From contig CALOFP010000003.1 of the NCBI GenBank assembly GCA_942492635.1, positions 806,001-870,000 of the forward strand: a stretch of 64,000 nucleotides of DNA. The letters are read 5' to 3'. Shown here piece by piece: positions 8,929 to 17,722 of this stretch. This stretch comes from CALOFP01 sp942492635. GTDB taxonomy: Bacteria; UBP6; UBA1177; CALOFP01. Position 1 is the stretch's first letter, and every line of letters begins with the position of its first letter. The notes below the pieces were generated by a model, which did no database searches, was not told the origin of the DNA, and saw nothing but the letters and a program-made list of their open reading frames with translations. Both the position numbers and the translations under genes were made by a program.

Positions 8929-9742
8929 AAAAATTTCCCGATCCCTTCTCCTTCCATTTCTGCTTCTCACCTTTTCCTGTTCCGATATGAATGTAGAGCT
9001 TGATTCTTCAGCAGAAAAAACGGCCTCCTCCGGTGACAACGGGGCCGGCAGCGATACAGGAGACACAGGCTACGAAGTGTGTGACTCAGACCTCTCAGCT
9101 AATCCCGAAGAACCGGGAAATGAAGACTCCGCAAATGGCAACGATAAAGGTGATACTGGAGATATGGGAGACTCCGGTGACACGGGAAGCTCCGGAGATA
9201 CAGGCGACTCAACGGACCAGGGAGACACTGGAAATTCCGACGGTGTTGACGATAATATAGATTCAGATTCAGGAGACGAGACACAATCAAACGATGACGA
9301 GTCCTCCGAGCCTTCAATTTCCGATGATGACTGTTCATGGGAAGTGCCGGATCACCAGGATGGTTCTAACGATGACGAATTTCCGATAGATGACTCATCC
9401 AATGAAACTCCTGTAGATCTGGACACGCTACCCGAAATTCCGGATTCCGATATTATCCCTGTAACACAATGCGACTGCACAGACGCTCCTTCCTTTGAAC
9501 CGGTTTGCTGCAATGGAGTAACTGCTGTCTACAACCGCTGCTACGCCAACTGCCTTGGTAACGAGTTTAAAATGGTCTGTGACGAATCAATCGCAGAGGG
9601 AAGCTGCAAAGGCGACACACCTGATTCATGCGGCTGCATACCGGACGATTTCAACTTATACAGATGCATCTCCGACGGATCAATTTACATCAGCAGCTGC
9701 ATGGCCGGTTGTTTCTGTAAGGATGGTTTCGAGAAAATTTAG
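8921..9742 (+). CDS. Lipoprotein with acidic G-D-T-G-D linker and Kazal-like Cys repeats
   Basis: The signal peptide ends in LTFSC (lipobox). About residues 30-185 are a low-complexity Asp/Ser/Gly/Thr linker with many GDTGD/GDSGD units. The C-terminal ~90 residues hold two Cys-rich modules ('CDCTDAPSFEPVCCNG...NRCYANC' and 'CGCIPDDFNLYRCISDGSIY...SCMAGC'), with the spacing of Kazal-type inhibitor or follistatin-like domains. It is translationally coupled to the FecR gene, so it is likely the envelope component of the same sigma regulon. The Kazal identification is by Cys spacing only. Confidence 0.75.
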   Translation: MNRKISRSLLLPFLLLTFSCSDMNVELDSSAEKTASSGDNGAGSDTGDTGYEVCDSDLSANPEEPGNEDSANGNDKGDTGDMGDSGDTGSSGDTGDSTDQGDTGNSDGVDDNIDSDSGDETQSNDDESSEPSISDDDCSWEVPDHQDGSNDDEFPIDDSSNETPVDLDTLPEIPDSDIIPVTQCDCTDAPSFEPVCCNGVTAVYNRCYANCLGNEFKMVCDESIAEGSCKGDTPDSCGCIPDDFNLYRCISDGSIYISSCMAGCFCKDGFEKI

Positions 9743-9988
9743 TTCACCTATTCAACCCTCAATGAATATTTGAAAAATTTCAGTTTAGAGACACCGGATC
9801 AAATACTATTCCTTCATTTCTACAAGCATAGGAGATCCAAAATTCACTGACTTCAACATCTCTATAAATCTTAAAATGAGAAATGTTATTCAACTTCCAA
9901 GATGGAAATCCCTAACACCTGAACTGGAAATGTGCAAATAAGCTTATTCCCAGGTTGGAATAGATGACGGCTTCAAACGGAGAGGTTG

Positions 9989-11092
9989 TCAGTCACCGAA
10001 TCCCATGCCTATTCCACGGGCTGTCCTGACAAGGGAGTTCATTTCTGGATCTACAACATTGTAACGGGCAATCGCCTCTTCGAGAGAAACTGAAACGATA
10101 TCCGGATGACGGTAGGCGACCATTTCTCCGAACTTGCCCTCTAGAACCATTTCAAAAGCTTTCACTCCGAAGTTCGTCGCAAGAATTCTGTCGAAAGCAT
10201 TCGGAATTCCACCTCTCTGGAGGTGTCCGAGAACTGTCGCTCTCATATCGTACTCGACTCCTGCGTGCTTGAGATCGTCGATGAGTTTCATTCCTATTCC
10301 ACCCAGCTTGGGATTGTAGTATCCGATCTCCTTTATCTCTCGTTCAACCACCGATCCGTCCACATGTTTTGCGCCTTCGGCGACAACTACGATGGCGAAT
10401 CCTCTGCCCCGCTTATCGAACCTCTTGTTGATATCGCTAATTACGGAATTCATATTGAATGGTATTTCCGGGATGAGACAGATATCTGCACCTCCTGCAA
10501 TGGCTGCATGAAGCGCAATCCATCCGGCGTAGCGACCCATGACCTCGAGAACCATTACACGGTTGTGACTTGCTGCCGTCGTCACAAGCTTGTCGATTGC
10601 ATCTGTAGCTATCTCAACCGCTGTCTGAAAACCGAAGGTGTAATCCGTGCATGAAAGATCGTTATCGATCGTCTTGGGAACTCCGATTATGTTGACACCT
10701 TTTTCGAACAGCTGCTGTGAAATGCGTTGGGAACCGTCGCCACCGATACTGATGACCGCCTCAACACCCAGCTTCTTCATATTCTCAATGAGCTCATCGC
10801 TTCTATCAACACCCTGCCAACTTCCGTCGTCTGCCTGTGTCGGCCAGGTAAATGGGCCACCTCTGTTGACGGTCTCGATTATGGTACCGCCTTTAACGTG
10901 AATACCGCGTACTTTCTTCCGGTCCAGAACTTCATATTCAACAGGGTCCCACAATAGACTATTGTAGGATTGGATTCCTCCGATCACTTCCCAGTCGTTT
11001 TCCTGTGCCGCCCGCTTTACCACGCCTCTGATAACAGCATTCAATCCTGGACAATCACCGCCACCAGTAACAACAAGAACTCTTTTTTTCAT
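9989..11092 (-). CDS. pfkA: 6-phosphofructokinase (mixed-type active site)
   Basis: Phosphorylates fructose-6-phosphate in glycolysis. Conserved stretches: 'VVTGGGDCPGLNAVIRG', 'AVISIGGDGSQRISQQL', 'IGVPKTIDNDLSCTDYTFGF' and 'EVMGRYAGWIALHAAIAGGA'. The phosphoryl-donor loop reads GGDGS (Gly at the ATP-type position) but PKTIDND (Lys at the PPi-type position), the combination known from some ATP-dependent group III enzymes, so ATP is the likelier donor. I start at 11092 because GGAGG sits 7 nt upstream; 11110 would add six residues. Length 367 aa, monocistronic. Confidence 0.9.
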   Translation of the reverse strand: MKKRVLVVTGGGDCPGLNAVIRGVVKRAAQENDWEVIGGIQSYNSLLWDPVEYEVLDRKKVRGIHVKGGTIIETVNRGGPFTWPTQADDGSWQGVDRSDELIENMKKLGVEAVISIGGDGSQRISQQLFEKGVNIIGVPKTIDNDLSCTDYTFGFQTAVEIATDAIDKLVTTAASHNRVMVLEVMGRYAGWIALHAAIAGGADICLIPEIPFNMNSVISDINKRFDKRGRGFAIVVVAEGAKHVDGSVVEREIKEIGYYNPKLGGIGMKLIDDLKHAGVEYDMRATVLGHLQRGGIPNAFDRILATNFGVKAFEMVLEGKFGEMVAYRHPDIVSVSLEEAIARYNVVDPEMNSLVRTARGIGMGFGD

Positions 11093-11350
11093 ACGCGCCT
11101 CCATTAGCAAAGTACGCCTCCATCCTATAGGAACTGGAAATTTTTGTCAAAACTACAGGCAGGTTATCTTTTATGGTCATTGAAATTCGTTGAAAGACAC
11201 TTAATTCGGATAATTCGGAAAAGAAAACAGAACTCCGAAATGTTGAATTTTCAGCGATTTTTTTTTCTGATGGTTACAAAATTCTATTCCACCCAGATTT
11301 ACTTCGAAAAACAGCAGCAGGCTGCAATCGATTCGAAGGAAAAAGCGTAA
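11093..11350. other. Intergenic, left part of the pfkA/POT divergent gap
   Basis: No convincing gene. Three AATTCG-containing motifs occur here (about 11181, 11203 and 11210), related to the array at 11351-11410. Confidence 0.5.
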
Positions 11351-11410
11351 AATTCGTTACTTTCAAAAAAAATTCGCTAATTTCATTGTGAAATTCGGTA
11401 TTTTCAAATC
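11351..11410 (+). repeat. Three direct repeats of AATTCGnTAnTTTCA upstream of the transporter
   Basis: Copies begin at 11351, 11371 and 11392, so the spacing is 20-21 bp, two helical turns. The array ends just before the -35 of the putative promoter at 11417. This arrangement suggests an operator array bound cooperatively on one DNA face. The regulator is unknown. Confidence 0.55.
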
Positions 11411-11416
11411 TTTTTA

Positions 11417-11445
11417 TTGAATTACTATTTTCTTTTAGCTATACC
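11417..11445 (+). promoter_or_regulatory. Putative promoter of the POT-type transporter
   Basis: TTGAAT, 17 nt, TATACC, about 35 nt before the start codon. Confidence 0.45.
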
Positions 11446-11480
11446 AATAGTCGACAGTTAAACCTTTTTAAGGAGTAATT

Positions 11481-12914
11481 ATGAGTATTGTTAATCAAGT
11501 TAAGGAGTTCAAGAAGAACTTCTGGATCGCCAACGTCATGGAGATGTTTGAGCGACTCGCCTATTTCGGGGTTCGCGCCATCATTCCCCTTTTCATGGTC
11601 TATTCTTCCGACAGAATGGGACTCGGTCTCACCTACACGGAAAAATCACTTATTTTCATGGTGTGGGCGGCATTCCAAAGTTTCGTTCCCTTCGTGAGCG
11701 GTTCATTTACCGAGGTTTTCGGTTACAAGAAGAGCCTTCTCACAGCTTTCACAATCAACATCATCGGCTACATCTCTATGGCTTTCGCATCTGGTTTCTG
11801 GTCTATGATGGTCGCATCAGCTCTTGTCGGGCTCGGTTCCGCCATTTTCAAACCGCCTGTACAGGGAACTGTTGCAAGCAGTGTTACCGATGAGAACTCC
11901 AGCCTCGGCTTCGGACTTTTCTACTGGATCGTTAATATCGGTGGTGTTCTTGCTCCTTTCATGGCTTCCGCGCTTCGTGGAACCGAAGGCGCATACACTT
12001 GGGATTACGTTTTCTACGGTGCTGCGGCAATTACCGTTATAAACATCTTCATAACCCTTACCATTTACGAGGAACCGCCTGTAACTGCTAAATTCGATAG
12101 CTTCAAGGGCGCGCTCAGCCAGGTTTGGAGAAACATCACAACTGTTCTCAAGGATGTGGAATTCCTCGTATTCCTTCTCATTTTCTCCGGTTTCTGGCTT
12201 ATGTTCATGCAGCTCTGGGATCTTCTTCCCAACTTCATCGACCAGTGGGTCGATTCAAGATCACTTGCCCAGTACCTTCCCGATTTCATTCTCGATAAAG
12301 GCAACGTAAAGGCTGAGCAGATGATCAACATCAACGCTGCATGTATCGTACTTTTCATGGTTCCATGGTCTGTGGTAACCGGAAAGTTCCCTCGCCTTTT
12401 CGCTATAATCGCGGGTATGATCATTTCCGCAGTTGCTTTTGCGGGCAGCGGAATTTTCATGACAGGCGGAATCGTCGCTTTCATGATCGTTCTCTTCTCC
12501 TTCGGTGAGATGACATGTTCGCCCAAATTCAGTGAGTACATCGGTGTTAACGCACCGGCGGAAAAGAAGGCTCTCTACATGGGTTATGCGAACATTCCTT
12601 TTGCTATCGGCTGGATCGTAGGTAACGGAATCGGCGGTCCTCTTTACGACAACTACGCCAACAAACCGGTACTTGCAAGAGACTACCTCATCAACGTAAA
12701 GAATATCTCCGCAGACACGGTAAACGCTCTCAAGGATTCCGAAGTTGTTTCATATCTTGCAAAGAATCTCGGTGTCGACAGCTACGAGGCAACAAAAGTT
12801 CTCTGGGACACGTATCACCCCTGGAGAATATGGCCAATCCTTGCAGCATTCGGAGCTGTTTCCATCATTCTCATGATCATCTTTTCTCTCAGAAAAAAGA
12901 ACAAATCCAAATAA
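11481..12914 (+). CDS. MFS transporter, POT/PTR (proton-coupled peptide transporter)-like
   Basis: A 477-residue polytopic protein with about 12 hydrophobic segments. The first helix carries 'EMFERLAYFGVRAIIPLFMV', matching the ExxER-x-YYG proton-coupling motif of the POT family. 'GYKKSLLTAFTINIIGY' and 'GLGSAIFKPPVQGTVASSV' (POT-style 'KP' loop) follow. A long insert around 260-290 ('LPNFIDQWVDSRSLAQYLPD') is common in this family. The likely role is uptake of di-/tripeptides or related solutes across the inner membrane. GGAG precedes the ATG by 6 nt. Monocistronic. Confidence 0.8.
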   Translation: MSIVNQVKEFKKNFWIANVMEMFERLAYFGVRAIIPLFMVYSSDRMGLGLTYTEKSLIFMVWAAFQSFVPFVSGSFTEVFGYKKSLLTAFTINIIGYISMAFASGFWSMMVASALVGLGSAIFKPPVQGTVASSVTDENSSLGFGLFYWIVNIGGVLAPFMASALRGTEGAYTWDYVFYGAAAITVINIFITLTIYEEPPVTAKFDSFKGALSQVWRNITTVLKDVEFLVFLLIFSGFWLMFMQLWDLLPNFIDQWVDSRSLAQYLPDFILDKGNVKAEQMININAACIVLFMVPWSVVTGKFPRLFAIIAGMIISAVAFAGSGIFMTGGIVAFMIVLFSFGEMTCSPKFSEYIGVNAPAEKKALYMGYANIPFAIGWIVGNGIGGPLYDNYANKPVLARDYLINVKNISADTVNALKDSEVVSYLAKNLGVDSYEATKVLWDTYHPWRIWPILAAFGAVSIILMIIFSLRKKNKSK

Positions 12915-12945
12915 TTCCAAATATCTTTTCTTTTTCCCTCATTCG

Positions 12946-12973
12946 TTGACAATTATATTCATTTGACTATAAT
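12946..12973 (+). promoter_or_regulatory. Near-consensus sigma70 promoter of the folD-fabZ-hflX operon
   Basis: Perfect TTGACA and TATAAT hexamers with a 16-nt spacer, 36 nt before the first start codon. Confidence 0.85.
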
Positions 12974-13009
12974 TCCCTTGGTTTTTTAAGGCTATCCGGG
13001 GGAAAAATC

Positions 13010-13201
13010 ATGCCTACCGAACAACAGATCACGCTTCTTGAAAAGGCCAGGGAGCTGATGAAAAAGAAAAAGGAACTTGAATCTGAAATAGAAAATCCCT
13101 TTACCAATCAGACACTCAGAGAGAAGAACAGGAGTGAACTCATCACTGTCGAAAGGGATCTTGAAAAAATCAAAAAGCAATTATTTGAAACAACGAAGTG
13201 A
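13010..13201 (+). CDS. Small coiled-coil protein (63 aa), unknown function
   Basis: Almost entirely charged helix ('LEKARELMKKKKELESEIEN', 'ITVERDLEKIKKQLFET'). It is the first gene behind a near-consensus promoter and 13 nt before the FmdB-like gene. It has good codon usage and a GGGGGAAAA Shine-Dalgarno stretch. No family recognised. Confidence 0.65.
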   Translation: MPTEQQITLLEKARELMKKKKELESEIENPFTNQTLREKNRSELITVERDLEKIKKQLFETTK

Positions 13202-13214
13202 AAGGGGAAACGCT

Positions 13215-13439
13215 ATGCCAATCTACGAATACCTTTGCAAAGAGTGTAACAAAAAACACGAGGTAATACAGAAGATATCCGACGAGCCGCTCACAGTCTG
13301 TCCCGACTGCGGAGGAGAGCTCAAGAAGGAGGTATCCCTTGGAAGTTTCACTCTTAAGGGTACCGGCTGGTACAAAACCGATTACGCCAACAAACCCGCC
13401 TGCAACGGCTGCTCATCATCAGGCTGTTCTAACAAATAG
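13215..13439 (+). CDS. FmdB-family zinc-ribbon protein
   Basis: 74 residues beginning MPIYEYLCKECNKKHEVIQK, followed by 'VCPDCGGELKKEVSLGSFTL' and a tail with 'KTDYANKPACNGCSSSGC'. The two CxxC pairs and the MPIYEY start are diagnostic of the FmdB/CxxC_CXXC_SSSS putative regulatory family. I start at 13215 because AAGGGGAAA is positioned before this ATG. The function of the family is not firmly established; a role in nucleic-acid or protein contacts is only inferred. Confidence 0.88.
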   Translation: MPIYEYLCKECNKKHEVIQKISDEPLTVCPDCGGELKKEVSLGSFTLKGTGWYKTDYANKPACNGCSSSGCSNK

Positions 13440-13448
13440 GAGATATCT

Positions 13449-14282
13449 ATGCTGCTTAAAGGAAAGGAACTTGCAAAAAAGATTGTCGATAACGTAAAGG
13501 CGAAAAATCTTCCCGAACTCACTCTCGCCGTATTCCACCCGGTTGGAGACGGTGCGGCGGAGAGCTACCTGAAAATGAAACAGCGCTGGCTTGACAAGGT
13601 CGGTTTCAAAATGAAGGTTTATCCTGTCGAAGCTTCGACACCTCTCGTAAACTTCTACCGCGATCTCGAAGAGGCCAACAACGATCCCGAAATCCACGGA
13701 ATCATGATAGAAATGCCGCTTCCGATCGAAGTTAACTACTGGAATATCCACACAAAGATCAATCCGCTCAAGGACGTCGACGGAATCACATTCCACAACC
13801 AGGGTGAATTTTTCGCAACAATCACCGAGAGAATCGTTCCCTGCACATCCGTTGCCGCGGTAAGGCTTCTCGAGCACTTCGACATTCCAATGGTCGGAAA
13901 GGACGTTCTCGTTATCGGAAGAAGCAACATCGTGGGACTGCCCCTCTTCAAACTCTTCCTCAACAGAAACTCCACACCGACAATCGCCCATCGCCACACG
14001 ACCGATCTTAAAAAGCACATTGCGCATGCGGACATCATCGCGATTGCCGCAGGAACACGCGGTCTCGTGACATCATCCGACGTGAAGGACGGAGCGACAG
14101 TCGTCGACATCGGCATCAACGTTACGGATGAGGGCAAAGTCGTAGGTGACTTCGTAGTCGAAAACGACGAAGAAAATAAGCGAATCAACTACTCTCCGGT
14201 TCCCGGCGGCGTAGGTGTGGTAACCAACGCAATCATGCTTGAGAACCTGGCAAAATGTTATGAATTCCAGACAAAGAGGTAA
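13449..14282 (+). CDS. folD: Bifunctional methylenetetrahydrofolate dehydrogenase / cyclohydrolase
   Basis: Converts 5,10-methylene-THF to 10-formyl-THF in one-carbon metabolism. Visible motifs: 'AAESYLKMKQRWLDKVGF' with the catalytic Lys region, 'LKDVDGITFHNQG', 'VPCTSVAAVRLLEHF', the nucleotide-binding 'VLVIGRSNIVGLPLFKLFL' and the C-terminal 'SPVPGGVGVVTNAIMLENL'. At 277 aa the length is normal. It is preceded by AGGAG and followed after 3 nt by fabZ. Confidence 0.95.
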   Translation: MLLKGKELAKKIVDNVKAKNLPELTLAVFHPVGDGAAESYLKMKQRWLDKVGFKMKVYPVEASTPLVNFYRDLEEANNDPEIHGIMIEMPLPIEVNYWNIHTKINPLKDVDGITFHNQGEFFATITERIVPCTSVAAVRLLEHFDIPMVGKDVLVIGRSNIVGLPLFKLFLNRNSTPTIAHRHTTDLKKHIAHADIIAIAAGTRGLVTSSDVKDGATVVDIGINVTDEGKVVGDFVVENDEENKRINYSPVPGGVGVVTNAIMLENLAKCYEFQTKR

Positions 14283-14285
14283 AAG

Positions 14286-14702
14286 ATGAATATCGATTCA
14301 ATAATGAAAGCACTCCCCCACCGTTTCCCGTTCCTTCTCGTTGACCGGGTACTCGAAAAGGGAGAAGACACGATTAAAACACTCAAGAACGTTTCCGCAA
14401 ACGAGCCCCAGTTCCAGGGTCACTTCTCATTCTACCCCATCATGCCGGGTGTTCTCATCGTAGAGGCGATGGCTCAGAGTGCAGGACTTCTCTTTTCCGA
14501 GGAGGGAAGCGACAAGAAGATGCTCTTCATGGGAATCGACAACTGCAAATTCCGCCAGGAGGTTCGACCGGGGGATCAGCTCATCATGGAGATCGAGGTG
14601 ATCAAGAAAAGAGGCAGCATCCTCAGATTCAAGGGCGTGGCGAGCGTCGACGGCAAGAAGGTTGCGGAAGCGGAGATGATGGCAGCCCTCTCAGATGCTT
14701 AA
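14286..14702 (+). CDS. fabZ: (3R)-hydroxyacyl-ACP dehydratase FabZ
   Basis: Dehydrates beta-hydroxyacyl-ACP in fatty-acid elongation. 'LPHRFPFLLVDRVLE' and 'FQGHFSFYPIMPGVLIVEAM' show the hot-dog fold with catalytic His (GHF) and Glu (VEAMAQ). The usual GHFPGxPIMPGV loop reads GHFSFYPIMPGV, an unusual substitution next to the catalytic His. 138 aa. Overlaps the next gene by 8 nt. Confidence 0.93.
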   Translation: MNIDSIMKALPHRFPFLLVDRVLEKGEDTIKTLKNVSANEPQFQGHFSFYPIMPGVLIVEAMAQSAGLLFSEEGSDKKMLFMGIDNCKFRQEVRPGDQLIMEIEVIKKRGSILRFKGVASVDGKKVAEAEMMAALSDA

Positions 14703-15138
14703 AATCAAAGCGATACTGAAATCCATCATTTCGGATTCTGCCTACAACAGGCTGCTTCTCCATTGGGGAGAAATTGTTGGGGAAGGGAACAGGGAGCTTC
14801 TCTTCCCCTTTGAAGTTAAAGAGGGAGTCCTCTTCATCGCCGTGGAAAATCCCATGGTGAAAAGTTATATAAAAAATCTCGAACCGATGATTCTTGCGCG
14901 CGTACACCGCAAGCTTCCCGGAATCGGTATAAAATTCCTGAAAATTTCCGTAAGACCCGACTGTTTTCCCGGCAGGAAGAAAACGAGGAAGGGAAAGAAA
15001 AAAACATTCATACCACCCTCCGCCGAAGAGATCGAAACCATCAGGAATCGACTTGTCAGCGAAGGGATCGAACCGCATCATGCAGAAAAGATGGCACAAC
15101 TGGAGGCACTGATTGTTCAGAAAAACAGTTCGGATTGA
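14695..15138 (+). CDS. DUF721 / DciA-like protein
   Basis: About residues 10-90 match the DUF721 pattern: 'LLLHWGEIVGEGNRELLFPF', then 'VLFIAVENPMVKSYIKNLEP' and 'GIGIKFLKISVRPD'. In many bacteria this family (DciA) loads the replicative helicase. The C-terminal third is a basic linker ('RKKTRKGKKKTF') and a helix. Overlaps fabZ upstream and the GTPase gene downstream. Confidence 0.75.
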   Translation: MLKIKAILKSIISDSAYNRLLLHWGEIVGEGNRELLFPFEVKEGVLFIAVENPMVKSYIKNLEPMILARVHRKLPGIGIKFLKISVRPDCFPGRKKTRKGKKKTFIPPSAEEIETIRNRLVSEGIEPHHAEKMAQLEALIVQKNSSD

Positions 15139-16555
15139 CCGTGAAAATATCGTAGAGACCCTTCTAAACTATCCGGCAGACGACTACAAGGTACTGCTTC
15201 TGTCCCGGGACACCCTGCAGAAAAGCGAATCCTTTCCAAGCGAATGGAAAATGAGCAGCTACCTCCACAGTTTCAGTCCGTCCAACCGCATAAAGGGAAT
15301 TCTTCTTGCATCCTCCCATCCGGCAAAGATAGACGACATAAGGGACATCATGGACGGAAGTCTCATCGAGTTCATGCTCGTCGTAACCCAGTCCTCCGAC
15401 GGAATTCCCGAAACTGCACAACTTCACATAAGGAAGGGAAAGGATGTGCTGAAAAGCGAATATCCGTTTTTTCTCATGGAAAAGGAGTTTCCCATCGCCG
15501 TAACCGATTCTCCGGAAAACGCCATACTGATCGTTAACCGGAAAGAGCAGCGAAACTTCATCAGGGAATCCGTAAAACTTCTGGAAGACGCGGGATACAC
15601 CTTTGTCGAGGCCGAAATCATCAAGGAACTGCACTCTAACAAGAAGAGCATCGATCACTTCATCTCCCGTATCGAAGCACGTTACGATCTCTTTTCAACC
15701 ATTGTTTTCGCCTCGGAGATCGAAAGAAATATACAGGCGAAACTTGAACACATCACCAAAAAGACAATTATCGGGCGTGAAGAGCTGATTATCTCGATCT
15801 TCCAGAAAAGAGCAACAGGATCCAGCGGAAAACTGAAGGTGGCCGCCTCCGTAATCGCCAAGGAAAAATCGGTCTTCAAGAACAGGATAACCGGTCTCAG
15901 CAGAATCAAGGGAGGTATCGGACTCAAAGGTCCCGGAGAGACGAAGGAAGAAGAGAGAAAAAGAATTCTCAAACTCAAGGACAAAAAAGTTCGCCGTGGA
16001 CTGAAAAAAGAAGAGCAGAGACTTGAGTTCCAGAGGAAGTTCCGAAATAAGTCAACCTTCCCAACAGTTTCGATCGTCGGCTACACGAACGCAGGCAAAT
16101 CAAGTCTTTTCAACGCCCTGCTCAACGAACATGTGGTTGAGGAGAGCAGCAATTTCTTCTCCTCCATCGATCCCATAATCCGCCGTCTTTTCCTCTTCGG
16201 CAAATCGGTTTTCCTCGTCGACACCGTCGGACTGGTTGAAGGAATGAGCAAGGGAACCGTCGACGCATTCCATCCCACATTCAAGGAGATTGAAGACAGC
16301 GCACTCATACTTCACATCATCGACGCGTCAGACAAGAACTGGCGTAAAAAAATGGAGTTCGTTGAAGAGCTCCTCTTCAAAAATGGAGTTTCCGAAAGCC
16401 GAATCATAAGGCTATTCTCCAAACGTGAACTGGTTTCTCTCCCCATACAGGGAGAACTCTCATACTCCGTTTTCGAGAAGAAGGATATAAGGGGAATCAG
16501 GGAGTTCATCTTTGAGAAGCTTTTTGCTTCCAAAACCGAGCAGGAAAAATCGTAA
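15113..16555 (+). CDS. hflX: HflX-like GTPase with degenerate G4 motif
   Basis: 480 aa. The HflX N-terminal domain is followed by 'GLSRIKGGIGLKGPGETKEE', the conserved Gly-rich linker, a charged helix and the GTPase domain: G1 'VGYTNAGKSSLFNALL', G3 'VDTVGLVEGM'. The G4 position, normally NKxD, reads 'RLFSKRELVSL', so guanine specificity may be altered. HflX proteins bind 50S subunits and rescue or split ribosomes. I accept the TTG at 15113 because GGAGG lies 8 nt upstream and overlaps the preceding gene. Last gene of the 13010-16555 operon. Confidence 0.85.
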   Translation: MFRKTVRIDRENIVETLLNYPADDYKVLLLSRDTLQKSESFPSEWKMSSYLHSFSPSNRIKGILLASSHPAKIDDIRDIMDGSLIEFMLVVTQSSDGIPETAQLHIRKGKDVLKSEYPFFLMEKEFPIAVTDSPENAILIVNRKEQRNFIRESVKLLEDAGYTFVEAEIIKELHSNKKSIDHFISRIEARYDLFSTIVFASEIERNIQAKLEHITKKTIIGREELIISIFQKRATGSSGKLKVAASVIAKEKSVFKNRITGLSRIKGGIGLKGPGETKEEERKRILKLKDKKVRRGLKKEEQRLEFQRKFRNKSTFPTVSIVGYTNAGKSSLFNALLNEHVVEESSNFFSSIDPIIRRLFLFGKSVFLVDTVGLVEGMSKGTVDAFHPTFKEIEDSALILHIIDASDKNWRKKMEFVEELLFKNGVSESRIIRLFSKRELVSLPIQGELSYSVFEKKDIRGIREFIFEKLFASKTEQEKS

Positions 16556-16747
16556 CAAATTCATTTTTCGGATGCCACCTGGTTTCTGAAAACATCTGTC
16601 TTTTCAAATGCATTGACAATTAGGTTGGATCGGATTTAAAAAAAAATGTTTTCTTCTTGATACTTCTCCGTCCTTAGGTCAGCTATTTCTTTTTGAAAAA
16701 AGGATTCGATATGATAATATATTGAAAAATTTTTCGGAGGTCGTTAA

Positions 16748-17632
16748 ATGAAACTGTTACTTATCAGAAAAGATGACAAATACATTTCAGTTGCAGCGGA
16801 TGATGTTAAGCTTATCAACCGGGAGATAGATACCGTTCCGGATGAAATCAAGTTCCAGGAGCAGACTATACCCGTCCTCGATGTTGATGATCTTATAGCT
16901 CCAAAACCGGACACAAAAGAAACAATACTCAACGAAATCAAAACAATACTTACAGAGGGCGATCCGGATGAAATTCAAAAGATCACTTCACTGATTTCAG
17001 AGCTTCAGCCAGAAGAATCGGATGAATCGGGAGAACTCTCATCCACAATTTACAACGGTCTCAAGGAGATTCTCGAATCGATCAACGATTTCAAGAAAAC
17101 AACGGTCAATAAGCTGGACAGCAGCCTGACAGAAATTGCCGGAGACGCCCTGCCCGAAACTTCCGACCAGCTTGAAGCGATAGTCAGGGCGACGGAAAAG
17201 GCGACCAACACCATCATCGATACGACAGAAAAGATGCAGGACAGCCACATAAGAATCAATAAGGAGATGAAAAAGATCAGCGAGATGAAAGAGCAGCTTG
17301 AGCGTGGTCTCGTCGGTGTAATCAATGTAATGGACAGCATGGAAAATATACGGAGCGAAAACGATGCGCACCTTATGACCATCCTTGAAGCCCTCTCATT
17401 CCAGGATATCACCGGCCAGCGCATCTACAAAATCGTGGAAATCGTCTCCAAGATGGATAAGAACATCAAGCAGATCGTTCTCGACCTGGGTCTAAAGATC
17501 AAGAAGAAGGAGGCAGATGCCGATCCGGAGACCATAAAGAAGGGAGAGGAACTTCTCGCTCTCATGAAGGGTCCTCAGGAAAACGGTATAAACCAGAACG
17601 ACGTGGACGATATCATATCCAAATTCCTCTAA
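16748..17632 (+). CDS. CheZ-like chemotaxis phosphatase
   Basis: 294 aa, mostly helical. 'ILEALSFQDITGQRIYKIVE' (about residues 215-235) contains the D-x-x-x-Q catalytic pair of CheZ (Asp and Gln in DxTGQ). The C-terminus 'NQNDVDDIISKFL' resembles the CheY-binding tail peptide of CheZ. The first ~55 residues ('KYISVAADDVKLINREID', 'QTIPVLDVDDLI') look like a shortened CheW-type beta module, which is not part of classical CheZ. It stands alone, without other che genes in the window. The proposed activity is dephosphorylation of a CheY-like response regulator. Confidence 0.75.
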   Translation: MKLLLIRKDDKYISVAADDVKLINREIDTVPDEIKFQEQTIPVLDVDDLIAPKPDTKETILNEIKTILTEGDPDEIQKITSLISELQPEESDESGELSSTIYNGLKEILESINDFKKTTVNKLDSSLTEIAGDALPETSDQLEAIVRATEKATNTIIDTTEKMQDSHIRINKEMKKISEMKEQLERGLVGVINVMDSMENIRSENDAHLMTILEALSFQDITGQRIYKIVEIVSKMDKNIKQIVLDLGLKIKKKEADADPETIKKGEELLALMKGPQENGINQNDVDDIISKFL

Positions 17633-17655
17633 TATCCCCTACCTTTTCCCATAAG

Positions 17656-17684
17656 TTTGCATATTTTCTGAAAAAGTGTATATT
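17656..17684 (+). promoter_or_regulatory. Putative argS promoter
   Basis: TTTGCA, 17 nt, TATATT, 38 nt before the argS start. Confidence 0.4.
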
Positions 17685-17722
17685 ATCTACCGCTTTTGGT
17701 CCTTTTTGATTGGGAGAATTTC

